Assembly (NCBI GenBank): GCA_015680685.1
Contig: MNCI01029978.1
Coordinates: forward strand, 437,419 to 478,531
Origin: Gnetum montanum
Taxonomy: Eukaryota; Streptophyta; Gnetopsida; Gnetales; Gnetaceae
Direction of reading: 5' to 3'
Length of the DNA stretch: 41,113 nucleotides
Part shown: piece after piece, positions 33,156-41,113 of the stretch
Position numbering within the stretch: position 1 is the stretch's first letter
How the letters are laid out: each line of letters opens with the position of its first letter
Position numbers and translations under genes: made by a program
The notes under the pieces: model-generated
What the model was told of the DNA's origin: nothing
The model's database searches: none
The model's input: only the letters and a program-made list of their open reading frames with translations

Positions 33156-35139
33156 CTGAAATCACATAAGGACCAATCGTTAGTAAGGTTATTTAAACAA
33201 ATATGATTATCTTATACCTTACTTATTTCCTTTAATAAATGTTTAATTATTTACTTAGTGTGATTCCAAAGTTAGAAAGTTTTCAAAGAAGTTGTCCTAA
33301 AAGTTTAATGTTGGACCTGATCTATTTAGGTGACTCAGATAGTAACTTAGATGGCTTGGATGAAGGAAGAAAATTAATTTGGCATGAATTTTTAATAGTA
33401 CTTACCCCTATGATATCCTTCAGGTGATAGCTAATTTCGAAAAAATTATGTGCAAGTTCTATAGTACCCCTCCCCCATGACTAAGTTAAACACTTCGAGT
33501 TTAAGTAGGTTCAATCGAAAAAGAAATCGGAGCGTTGAAGAGAAAAATATTGAAGGTTGAATTTAGACTTGCAAATTACTAAAAATCATGGAAGAAAATT
33601 TGAACAACTCCCCCCATGTCAACTATTAAAAATGACTTATGTAGTGCACGAGGGTCCCATATATATGCTTTTTATAGACACAATATCACATACATGATAG
33701 CGTGTACCCAATATCGCGTCAAACCCAATACCGGGTACCTGATATCATGTCCCAACCAGGATAGGGTACTTAGTAGAATTGATGATTTTTTAAGTTTTAG
33801 GGCCAAAATTGTAGGATTTGAGGTAGATTCAAAAGTTCTAGGGTAAGGTTAAGTAGAAATTGAGGCACCAAAAATGTGATGAAGTGGATTCATACGATGA
33901 AGTTCTTTGAAAAGGATGAGGAAAAAGAACATGTAATGGTTCTAAGGAACGTTCAATTAAAATGATGACAATGGAATACTCAGAGGGTATACAATGATGT
34001 GGTGGTGTGCAACAAGTACAAATTAAAAAAGTCATGCAAGTGGGTCCTCCCCAAAGCAGGTTCTAACCTATAATGCTCTTGCNCCAATGATAGATAGCCA
34101 TAAGAGCATCATGATAACAAGGTGTATAATCACTTAGTGTTTTGTGCAAAGGAGGAGTGATTTGAATTTGTTAGTGGCATGTTTTTCTTGTGCTTTTCTT
34201 TTTTTGCTTCATTTCTTTTTTTTCTTCTTGGCTTTCTTCTTCTTTTCTTTTCCTTCTTTTGGCTACTTTTGCACTTTGTCTTTTCCAAAGGTGATCTAGA
34301 GAAGCCACTAACCTTCAGGCATGGGTGCATGTCTTTCTAGTGGGACCCCCAATAATAGCATTGAGTTCCTTTATTGAGTTCCTTTATTACAACTCTTACT
34401 CCCATTGATCGTTAGATCTACAAGGATCTTAGTACAACCAAGCTGCATAATAGCACATACAAATGTCACCAAAGAGAATCCACAAGTTTCCTTGATGTCA
34501 TACCCTTACCATTCCCTCTTAGTTCTTCACTCTTCGCTCTGGCATAATGAGTACAAAGTTACTTTAAGTTTTGATGATAACAAGAATATCATCATACCTA
34601 GAGCAAGAACTTCTTATTAATAGAATGGGTGGGTGGATGTTGTGGGCTCACTATCCAAATAATTAGTCACTCATAACTCAATAACATAGAACAACATCTC
34701 AATCGACTGGTTACATGAGTATTTTATTCATAGATGAGATTACCCACAAAAAGATAAAATGACAAAACGACAAATTGAAAAATGAGAAATTAGAAAATAA
34801 AAAAATTGAAAAAAAATTATAAAACCAAAGAAAAGAAAAAACATTTACTAATTCTTCTTATCAAAATGGGGGATATCCCCCATGACTAAACCTTTGATCA
34901 TGGCAAGAATTAATAAATGGAAAGTTAGGATCCATGCATGTTGGAAATATTGGGGTTTGGTCATATCCAAACCATTGGGTGTCTTTTGGTGTAGTGGTAG
35001 GGATGTACCAAAATCAAGGTTCACACACTTGATTAAAGTAGGTAGAGTGGGGTAGATTATAAGATGTGGTCATGTGATAAGAAGCTGACCCACTATTGCA
35101 CCTGTGACCATAAGACGGCAGGCAAGGATCGATATGTCT
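33156..35139 (-). other. Spacer between gag and ORF2 of the intron-1 element
   Basis: Non-coding apart from traces. It contains a segment absent from the 5-kb relative (about 33340-33900) with GATATC-like motifs and a TATA box, a T-rich run antisense to a Lys/Arg-rich open frame (34190-34260), and the palindrome GGGGGATATCCCCC at about 34870. An N occurs at 34083. Confidence 0.55.
33640..33780 (-). promoter_or_regulatory. Possible internal promoter before ORF2
   Basis: On the minus strand, a run of GATATC/CAATATC-type motifs (33690-33750) precedes TATAAAAAGC (about 33670-33680). The same layout of GATATC motifs then TATAAATA is seen in the family LTR at 10950-11049. It lies about 500 bp upstream of the ORF2 ATG. 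Confidence 0.4.
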
Positions 35140-37226
35140 CCTCACATTGTTATATTCATTAGGCTACATAATTGTTGGAGTATTAATTTGTAGCTTGGAT
35201 AAGGTAATAGGAGCCATTGACTTTGAAGAGGAAGGTGCATCACAATATTGGATTTGTGCTGAGTTGGAGGATGCAATGGTTTCAAAACCATGCTATCTCT
35301 TTCTACGGCCATGCCTAAAGAAAGGATGCTTCTGACATTGTGGAGGGCTCCCATTCCTATTGACAGTAACAGCACAAGTAATGTTCGTTGGTTGGTGTTG
35401 TGGTGCAAAACCTTCAGGTACAACTAGTGGTGATGTAGGAGGAGATGAAGAAGGAAAATATTAAGATAAGAAGTGTAAGGAACATGATGTGGTGATCCCA
35501 TAGGAGAGGACATGAATTGATGATACTTAAGAGAGTGATAACGACAAGGTGAAGTAGAGGATGTTGATCTTGTTGGAGAAATAATATGTTGAATGTAATA
35601 AGCACTTGGTTTTGAGTGATATTAAGGGTGTGGCCAATTTGGTGATGGCCTCCTCCATGACTGGGGGTTTTGCCATTGTGGTTGAGCACAGTACTTCTAT
35701 ACAAAATCTAGATGTAACATGTTTCCCCAATGGTCATGTAGTTGTGACAAGATTGGGCATTGGCCTTTTCGGTGATCGTACAAGCAAACATTGCATTGAT
35801 ACTTATGATTTGTGATTGAGCCCCTATCCTTATTTTCTTCAGTCCTTCTTTCTGATTGTCAAATGGTGTTTTGTCCTATTTCTAGTTTTGGTATCCTCTA
35901 TTTTTTTTTGTTGTCAACGTTATCTTGTGTGGGTCTCCCTCTAATAATATTTGCATATTCTCCACATTTTTCAAGTACCCACTCCATCATCTTGTTGATC
36001 TTTACCTCGATTTCATCTAGTGATTTTAGTATTGGTAAAGGTGAGGATAGTTCTATCCCCTTGAGATGAGCTAATGTCTTCTCTTCATAATTATGGACCT
36101 TCATTACTTTAAGAGTTTGGTCGTGATGAGATTTTTCAACATTCTCTCATTTGGCTATTTCTCCTTCTTCTTTTGCTACCCACTTAATAAGCTCTTGGAA
36201 TTGATGGGTTTGTACTTCATATAGTTGACCTAGGACATACATCCCTAGGGTCTCCCTCATTTCATTATGGATCCCATCCATGATGTGATACATTAGCCTT
36301 TCCTCAGAGAACCCATGGCCTGGGCATTTGTTTAACAAAGAGTAATATCTTTCTAAGGCCATGTCCAAGGGTTCATGTTGTCCGTGTTTTCACTATTTGA
36401 TTTGTCTCATCAAGGCTAACACCCTTATATAGGTTTGATATCTTTCATTGAAGAGGTTTACCATTGTAGGCCAGCGATGAATTGAATTTGGTTTTAAAAA
36501 CATATACCATAGTTTAGCTTGTCCAACGAGTGTCATAGGAAAGAGCTTAAGTCTTTGCCATCCATTCTTAATGTTGTTCCATACACAGGCATCATAGAAG
36601 GCTATTAAATGATGTTGTGAGTCTAAATCATAACCTCCTAAGAACTTAGGAAAGTTGTTTAAATCAAGCCTAGGTAGACGGCTTTCCTTGCAATGCCTAC
36701 AGAATATCTCAATGGCCTCTATTATATGCATTAGGCTCTTAGTGGCCAACAGGGGTTCATTGTCACTAAATAGATTATGAGTTCATGAGTTGGGACAATG
36801 TTGTCTATGTTCATGTTGGCATTCTTGACTTTGCCCGTGGGTTCGATTTTTATTTCTACACCAACCCCTTAAGGAATAGTCATCTATGTCACAACCCGAT
36901 GTTGAAAGAGCAGAGGAAGATAGGGAACTGGAAGACTCGTCATGACTTTTGTGAGTCTCCCAATCATCCTCTGATGTACTCTTGCTAACCATTGAGAAGG
37001 TCTTACATCTTATGGGCCCCATTGTTCTATAGAATGTCCCATCTTTATTAGAGGTGTCTAAGTTCGATGAAAAAAGTCCTTGAGTATTTTTGGGATGTCC
37101 ATCAACATATGAAACTTTTGCATAAGATTGAGTACTCTAAACTTCTTCTTCATCATAAATTTCATTGGTTCTCCAATGAATTGCTTGGCTAGATGTTCCG
37201 TTATCACTGTCTTGTGAAAGAGACAT
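35140..37226 (-). pseudogene. Gag of the intron-1 element
   Basis: The ATG at 37226 gives MSLSQDSDNGTSSQA, aligned with MSLSKDYDNTT in the 5-kb relative. It has about 95 more codons before the core (including a Ser-rich strip, DESSSSLSSSALSTS). The core is open at 36393-36749 (NNFPKFLGGYDLDSQHHLIA, VGQAKLWYMFLKP, FNERYQTYIRVLALMRQIK) and at 36147-36368 (IMDGIHNEMRETLGM, FQELIKWVAKEEGEIA). A charged helix region (LDEIEVKINKMMEWV) and a zinc knuckle at 35757-35795 follow. The tail is Pro/Gln/Ser-rich and decayed. Stops are few in the core. Confidence 0.85.
35757..35795 (-). other. Gag zinc knuckle, CX2CX3HX4C spacing
   Basis: Minus-strand codons read CNVCLYDHRKGQC followed by PILSQL. All four metal ligands are intact. 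The spacing equals that of the gag at 7697-7735 and is one residue shorter than the usual CCHC knuckle. Confidence 0.75.
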
Positions 37227-37341
37227 TGTCATGAATTATGTGTGACTTAATTGAATTTAATTTCTTTGTTTGAAAGATATATCATTAATACCCTATTACA
37301 GTGATCTTGTATGATATAACTAATCTAGATAACTAGCACCA

Positions 37342-37359
37342 TCCCTAGCAATGACGCCA
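37342..37359 (-). other. Primer binding site of the intron-1 element
   Basis: TGGCGTCATTGCTAGGGA on the minus strand, one base from the LTR end; a diverged tRNA-Asp-type site. Confidence 0.8.
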
Positions 37360-37360
37360 A

Positions 37361-38191
37361 TGATGAGTAGCAAGATACCCCTATGCTCAACCATATAAAT
37401 ATGAGCATGCATGCACGATCTGGTCGAACTCCACCGATGGACTAATTGTAGCACTTAGACAGTTATACATTGATTGTAGTTTACTGTCTTCTCACCTGGA
37501 CTAGTACTTTCTTTGTCACGTATGGTTTAGTCCAGAGTAAGGTGTATGATGTGATCCCTACTACTATGCTACTCCTAAGGACAATAAGTGGTAACTTAAT
37601 TAAACTAATGAGCAATAGGAAATAAGATCTAAGCTAGACTAAGTGCAATGAGCATTAGTCTCTAATCATCCATACGCATCTTGGACTTCGTGTACTACTT
37701 CTGGGATTACCAAACGCACATTACTCGAAGCACTACTAGATATGCTATTTGGTTACCACATAGTTACACTTAAATGTTCGTGATTAAGGCATACTCATTT
37801 TGCATTAACAACAAGAATAGTAAATGATGATAAAAGAAATATTAACTAAGAAAACAGTAATAAATAATAAATAATTAAAACAAATTAAAAGCTAAGTAAA
37901 TGTTGCAATGATGGAGTAATCTCGATCTTTATTGCTGATCATGTGCTTGTCGAAGTACATCACACTCGAACAAAGGTTTTGTATGATTACAAACATCACA
38001 CTATGGGCATGCACTTGAAAGGAACACTAAAACTGACTATAAGAAAAGAAAAGAATTTCTAAGTCTTTAATGAACTAACTGTTGTCTCATTGTGTACCTA
38101 AGTGCTATATTTATAAGCTAACACAAGAATCATGATATGATATCCTATCTAGGCTGCGATATCATGGGGCCTGGTAGACGGTGACTCATCA
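37361..38191 (-). repeat. 5' LTR of the intron-1 element (831 bp)
   Basis: On the minus strand it starts TGATGAGTCACCGTC and ends CTACTCATCA. TATAAATA at 38108-38115. It is 20 bp shorter than the 3' LTR. Confidence 0.9.
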
Positions 38192-38196
38192 AATAG
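38192..38196. repeat. Target-site duplication AATAG, right copy
   Basis: Directly follows the LTR terminus and matches 29343-29347. Confidence 0.9.
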
Positions 38197-38446
38197 CTAT
38201 CACGAAGTTCTATAATATTAGATTAGCAAGGATTTCCAATGTTATGATCATACACGCAAAATCCAAATTCAGTAATTCACTAATTAATTGAAACCAGATA
38301 ACAAACTAAAACAGCATCATTTTTGCTGTTAACGTCTTGGGAAGTAAAAACAAAGAGCAACTAAGGAAGCATATTAACTTCATTCTAGTGTCTTTATTTT
38401 TATTTTTTTATTTTTAAGACTGCAATGAGATGGTTTGGAGGCATAC

Positions 38447-38859
38447 CCAGTCAAAATTTTGCAGAACTGATTGAATAGCCCGAATCTTGCTCCAGCTGGG
38501 AGGGCGACAAGGGTACAGAAGATGGGAAGCATCCATGAATTGATAACCATGCTGCTGGGCATATCTGAGCTTGTTGGGCAGAACCATTTCCATGATTCCC
38601 TCCAAGGATCTGCCAGCGATGCTACCAGCTTCGTCACTCAAGCTTACTATTGCAATCGTCATATTCTTATTCTCAGATAGCCAGGATTTGTATGATTTGC
38701 AAGGATGATAAGACATCTTCTTGCAAAACTGTTGGCCCTCCAGAAAATCTGCTCTATTCCGCATCGCAGAACAGCCAGCATAACTGCTGTAGTTACAGGC
38801 CATTGCAAGACCCAAAACGCATCATTTCTTTTGCTGTTGTTAGGCATGTTTGCCTTCAT
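38447..38859 (-). pseudogene. Glycosyltransferase exon 1, inner copy (copy A)
   Basis: The ATG at 38859 (MKANMPNNSKRNDAF) opens the original frame with a hydrophobic anchor (TTAVMLAVLRCGIEQIFW), but four bases are missing near 38710 relative to copy B, and the frame ends at 38659. The catalytic half is open in the frame starting at 38815 and reads SYKSWLSENKNMTIAIVSLS, RSLEGIMEMVLPNKLRYAQQ, HGYQFMDASHLL, RPPSWSKIRAIQSVLQNFDW. It ends at 38447 with TGG before GTATGC, a fitting phase-0 donor; relatives continue here with VFWNDAD. The 133-codon open frame at 38414-38815 therefore reads through the donor and lacks the anchor. A type II Golgi membrane protein is the family norm. Confidence 0.8.
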
Positions 38860-39168
38860 TTTTCCGGGGGTCTGAAATGATTCCCTCGAAGGATCTGCCA
38901 GTTATGTTATCAGCTTCGTCTCTCAAGCTTACTATCGCAATCATCATATTCTTATTCTCAGATAGCCAGGATTTGTATGATTTGCAAGGATGATGAGGAA
39001 GGCATCTTCTTCCAAAACTGTTGGTCCTCCAGAAAATCTGCTCTATTCCGCATAGCAGAACAGCCAGCATAACTGCTTTAGTTACAGGCCATTGCAAGAC
39101 CCGCAACGCATCATTTCTTTTGCTGTTGTTAGGCATGTTTGCCTTCATTTTTCCGGGGGTCTCAAATG
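38592..39168. repeat. Tandem duplication of exon 1 sequence (285/289-bp units)
   Basis: Copy A at about 38592-38880, copy B at about 38881-39168. TTAGGCATGTTTGCCTTCAT occurs 289 bp apart. The copies are roughly 94 percent alike by eye, with a 4-bp length difference at the stretch GATGATGAGGAAGGCATC against GATGATAAGACATC. Confidence 0.9.
38877..39148 (-). pseudogene. Glycosyltransferase exon 1, outer partial copy (copy B)
   Basis: The ATG at 39148 gives MKANMPNNSKRNDALRVLQW, then the anchor PVTKAVMLAVLLCGIEQIFW and, in the same uninterrupted frame, SYKSWLSENKNMMIAIVSLR and ITGRSFEGI. At about 38877 it runs into the start of copy A and the frame ends after about a dozen unrelated residues (stop just before 38840). 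It has the intact N-terminal half that copy A lacks but no donor site and no RPPSWSKI region. The open frame extends upstream of 39148 to 39304, probably untranslated leader. Confidence 0.75.
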
Positions 39169-40690
39169 CTTCAGAAAAGGAAATTGTGCTCTGGACTACC
39201 GAAAGAAAGAAAAAAGGCTCGATAAGTAGCCACTTCTCTGCCTTCGAACAACAAATTAAAGCCAGCATCTGCTTGAAAAAGAATACTCTGAAAAACGTGA
39301 TCATTTTGCACCTGTTGTATGAGCAGAAGGTTCCGAATTTTTTTTTAAATAATCGGTTCAGGCTGGCTACTGGTGCGGCTTTTGTCGGTGAATGTCATAG
39401 GCTTCCCTGAAAATTTTGAAAGTAGCTTCACATTCGAGCTTATATGCTTTCCTTTTTGAAGCAAAACCCATTGAAATACGCTGATTCCAAGCCAAACCTA
39501 TCCTTGTTTGCAGCTGCAGCACTGTGTGCAATAATCGGAACGTAAAAGTTGCATGTTCAGATACACCGCCAATGCTGATGCTGGTCATGATGCTGCAGGA
39601 CTAGTAGTGAAGACAAGGGGGCGGCGGTGTAAGCCAGGAAGCTTCCTCAACGTTTTTTAAGCGTGCTTGCTCACGTTTTGAGCTGTGCATCATAACCCAA
39701 AAAGCATCCTAATTCACGTTTTTGATCAATCCATGCCCAAAGCATGGTCCACGGAGACAAAACAGTCAGTTGTGTCTGCGCAAATTCCATGCCTATTGTG
39801 GGATTATTCCCAGAACATGACAGTTGCTCATGTAGCATCAAATGCTATCATGATTCTGATACCAAGATTCAAGCAGAACGATACTACAAGGCATCCCAAT
39901 CGCATCAACATGATAATTGGCAACCAGCAACATTCTAAACATGTCATCCTGCAGCGTTGTAAAACAATGTAAGCAACAGTACTGTTACTGATACTCTTAT
40001 ACATGATCTCGAGGGCATCAATATCTACACTGCATATATAAATTTAGATGCGACCAACACCCATGCCAATGACACGATTTTTAACTTCCTCATCTCTCAT
40101 CCAAATTGTTTCATTGGTCGTTTGTGACTGACGATGACAGCGGCGATTGTAAACCAGACTCTACAAGTAAAAATATTGCAAAGAGGGACTGGTAAATTAA
40201 AATGATCGATGTCACCTACCCACTTTAACCTTAGCTGAGGTTCCCACCATGGTATGATACATATCCATACCTTATCTATGCCTTACATATACAAAACACC
40301 TGTTTCTCTTACAAATCTGCAATTGATAACTAGGATCATTTAAAAGTAATTATCATACTATGATTTGGAATGCCTTAGTGATGATCTCTTTACCATAGTA
40401 TGATTTGGAGTGATTGAGTATGTCATCTATTGTCCATTTTAATTCAGTGTTGTATGATTGATAACTATTACAAATGGATAATATTTTGCATATAAATCTT
40501 AAAAGGCAGTGCAATTACAGTATTTTCAGAAGTTAGTTTTATGAAATTTAAATTGAAATCAAAGATTTTATTTAGTTCAAAGCCTAAAAAAAATTTGGAC
40601 AAATACCATAATCATCTCATGGAAAATAAAAATAGATTTAACAAAAACGCTAAGCATTATTAGATGCAACAATAATAGATCATACAAAAT
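39169..40690. other. 5' flank of the glycosyltransferase pseudogene
   Basis: The first 500 bp are less AT-rich than the rest, as for a gene leader and promoter. An open frame on the minus strand at 39367-39588 (MTSISIGGVSEHATF...) and others at 39685-39972 show no family motif. No TATA box was assigned with confidence. From about 40200 it is AT-rich with no recognised content. Confidence 0.4.
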
Positions 40691-40800
40691 TTTTGTTACA
40701 ATTGTCTATTTTTGGCTAACATGTTCAATCAAGGGACAATTTAAAAAAACATGCTCTTCATCATCAAAGGCTCTTGACTCACATAACATGCATGTGTACT
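40690..40800 (-). pseudogene. LINE zinc-finger (zf-RVT-like) remnant
   Basis: The minus-strand frame reads CMLCESRAFDDEEHVFLNCP followed by LIEHVSQK and a stop. The C-x2-C-x9-H-x4-C pattern with EEHVFLNCP is typical of the zinc-binding domain at the end of plant LINE ORF2 and related RT genes. Upstream RT sequence would lie beyond 40800, where an LTR-like sequence begins instead, so only this piece survives. Confidence 0.55.
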
Positions 40801-40841
40801 CTCCTATGAGGAGACGTTAATCTATCTCATACTTTGTAAAC

Positions 40842-40930
40842 TCTAGCAATTTATTCTAATTATTAAAGTGGTTAATCTAGTAATTTATTCTAATTATTAG
40901 AGTGGTTACTCTAATTATTAGAATAGTTGC
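40842..40930 (+). repeat. 34-bp tandem repeat, about 2.6 units
   Basis: Units start at 40842 (TCTAGCAATTTATTCTAATT), 40876 (TCTAGTAATTTATTCTAATT) and a partial one at 40910 (TCTAATTATTAGAATAGTT). Confidence 0.85.
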
Positions 40931-40939
40931 TCCCAAGCC

Positions 40940-40947
40940 TATAAATA
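40940..40947 (+). promoter_or_regulatory. TATA box of the right-edge LTR-like sequence
   Basis: TATAAATA directly after the 34-bp repeats, followed by CAGTGCCCAGG. Confidence 0.55.
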
Positions 40948-41113
40948 CAGTGCCCAGGGGTACAATTGGAGGAAGTCTTTCAGGAAGTCTTGTAGTAGTC
41001 AAGTAGTGAAACTCTTGTAGTCTACTTGAAAGTTAGAGTATTTTCCAAGTGCCCCCAGCAAGAGGTCGAAGTGTGGATGGATCTTTATTCAAGCATTGTG
41101 TACCTGAGCACAC

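Larger units (their letters stand above)
29348..38191 (-). mobile_element. Complete 8844-bp non-autonomous gypsy-type LTR element (gag plus ORF2) in intron 1
   Basis: Minus-strand element: 5' LTR 38191-37361, primer site 37359-37342, gag from 37226 to about 35140, a spacer, ORF2 from 33155 to about 30390 and 3' LTR 30198-29348, with a perfect 5-bp target duplication. No protease, RT or integrase is present. Gag, LTR ends and primer site match the autonomous-type element at 3490-10483 and the deleted 5-kb element at 10888-15925. It fits the large non-autonomous (LARD-like) class, but with its own gag and a second protein. LTRs differ by roughly one base in eight or nine over their first 300 bp, mostly C/T and G/A, so it is an old insertion. 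Confidence 0.9.
22570..39148 (-). pseudogene. GT34-like (GMA12/MNN10 family) glycosyltransferase pseudogene, four exons, giant introns
   Basis: Four exons in correct order on the minus strand together match a plant galactosyltransferase-type GMA12/MNN10 protein: membrane anchor and RPPSWSKI (exon 1), DSLITN to TKDVIGVN (exon 2), FLDLWW-QTSFI to SGDNDAL (exon 3) and GDFMVH (exon 4). Such enzymes are type II Golgi proteins that add a sugar from a nucleotide donor to a glycan. Introns are about 12 kb, 1.5 kb and 1.9 kb, and intron 1 holds an 8.8-kb retrotransposon. Exon 1 is partly duplicated with a frameshift, the exon 2 start is ruined at the metal-binding DxD site, and exon 3 has stops. The protein level match is from memory of family motifs, not a search; the exact acceptor and sugar cannot be told. 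Confidence 0.8.
40842..41113 (+). mobile_element. Promoter part of an LTR, cut by the window end
   Basis: Tandem 34-bp units precede a TATA box, then a GC-richer transcribed leader (AGTGCCCAGGGG ... GTGCCCCCAGCAAGAGG) as in an LTR U3-R-U5. No second copy lies in the window, so the family and the LTR ends are unknown. A unique gene promoter is the alternative. Confidence 0.45.

Noticed and set aside
34130-34330. Lys/Arg-rich 66-codon minus-strand open frame
   Set aside because: Product of a T/C-rich low-complexity run; not conserved in the 5-kb relative.
38414-38815. The 133-codon open frame as an intact small gene
   Set aside because: It starts out of the original frame, lacks the anchor and reads through a good splice donor; it is exon 1 plus intron.
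39021-39410. 129-codon plus-strand open frame
   Set aside because: Antisense to exon 1 copy B and its leader; no motif of its own.
39367-39588. 73-codon minus-strand open frame upstream of the glycosyltransferase
   Set aside because: Could be a leader segment or chance; no homology recognised, and the anchor-bearing ATG at 39148 is the family start.

Overview
This window looks like nuclear DNA of a seed plant with a large, repeat-rich genome; a gymnosperm or conifer is the best guess (inference). It is AT-rich and has no operons or closely spaced genes. Its plant-type LTR retrotransposons lie nested inside one another, and one interrupted gene has kilobase-scale introns. Single N bases occur at 25209 and 34083.

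Layout: 1-3472 holds the 3' end of a Tat-type Ty3/gypsy element (integrase tail, tandem repeats, LTR-like promoter region). About 3490-10483, minus strand, is a decayed Athila-like Ty3/gypsy element with gag, protease, RT, RNase H, integrase, PBS and 5' LTR; its 3' LTR is missing. 10484-16115 is a Ty1/copia pol fragment, split at its integrase by a complete 5038-bp gag-only LTR element (10888-15925) with target duplication AAGAT. 16600-17790 is a LINE reverse-transcriptase remnant. 17790-21222 is a Sirevirus-like copia derivative with no pol.

The main find is on the minus strand between 22570 and 39148: four separated exons of one glycosyltransferase gene (GT34 / GMA12-MNN10-like). Exon 1 is at 38447-38859, with a tandem extra copy at about 38877-39148. 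Exon 2 is at about 26286-26447, exon 3 at 24559-24793 and exon 4 at 22570-22667. They read in order from the N-terminal membrane anchor, through RPPSWSKI, a ruined DxD site, SGDNDAL and GDFMVH, to a stop codon. Stops and frameshifts make it a pseudogene. Intron 1 is about 12 kb because an 8844-bp LTR retrotransposon (29348-38191, target duplication AATAG) lies in it.

Three gypsy elements (3490-10483, 10888-15925, 29348-38191) form one family. They share the gag protein, an LTR end in CATCA and a tRNA-Asp-type primer binding site. Only the first has pol, so it resembles the autonomous partner of the other two. The intron-1 copy also carries a second long coiled-coil reading frame; the 5-kb copy is a multiply deleted version of it.

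39169-40690 is the 5' flank of the glycosyltransferase gene. The right edge holds a LINE zinc-finger remnant (about 40690-40800) and the promoter part of another LTR (about 40842-41113). No intact protein-coding gene was found, and no RNA gene except a weak tRNA-like SINE head near 28075.
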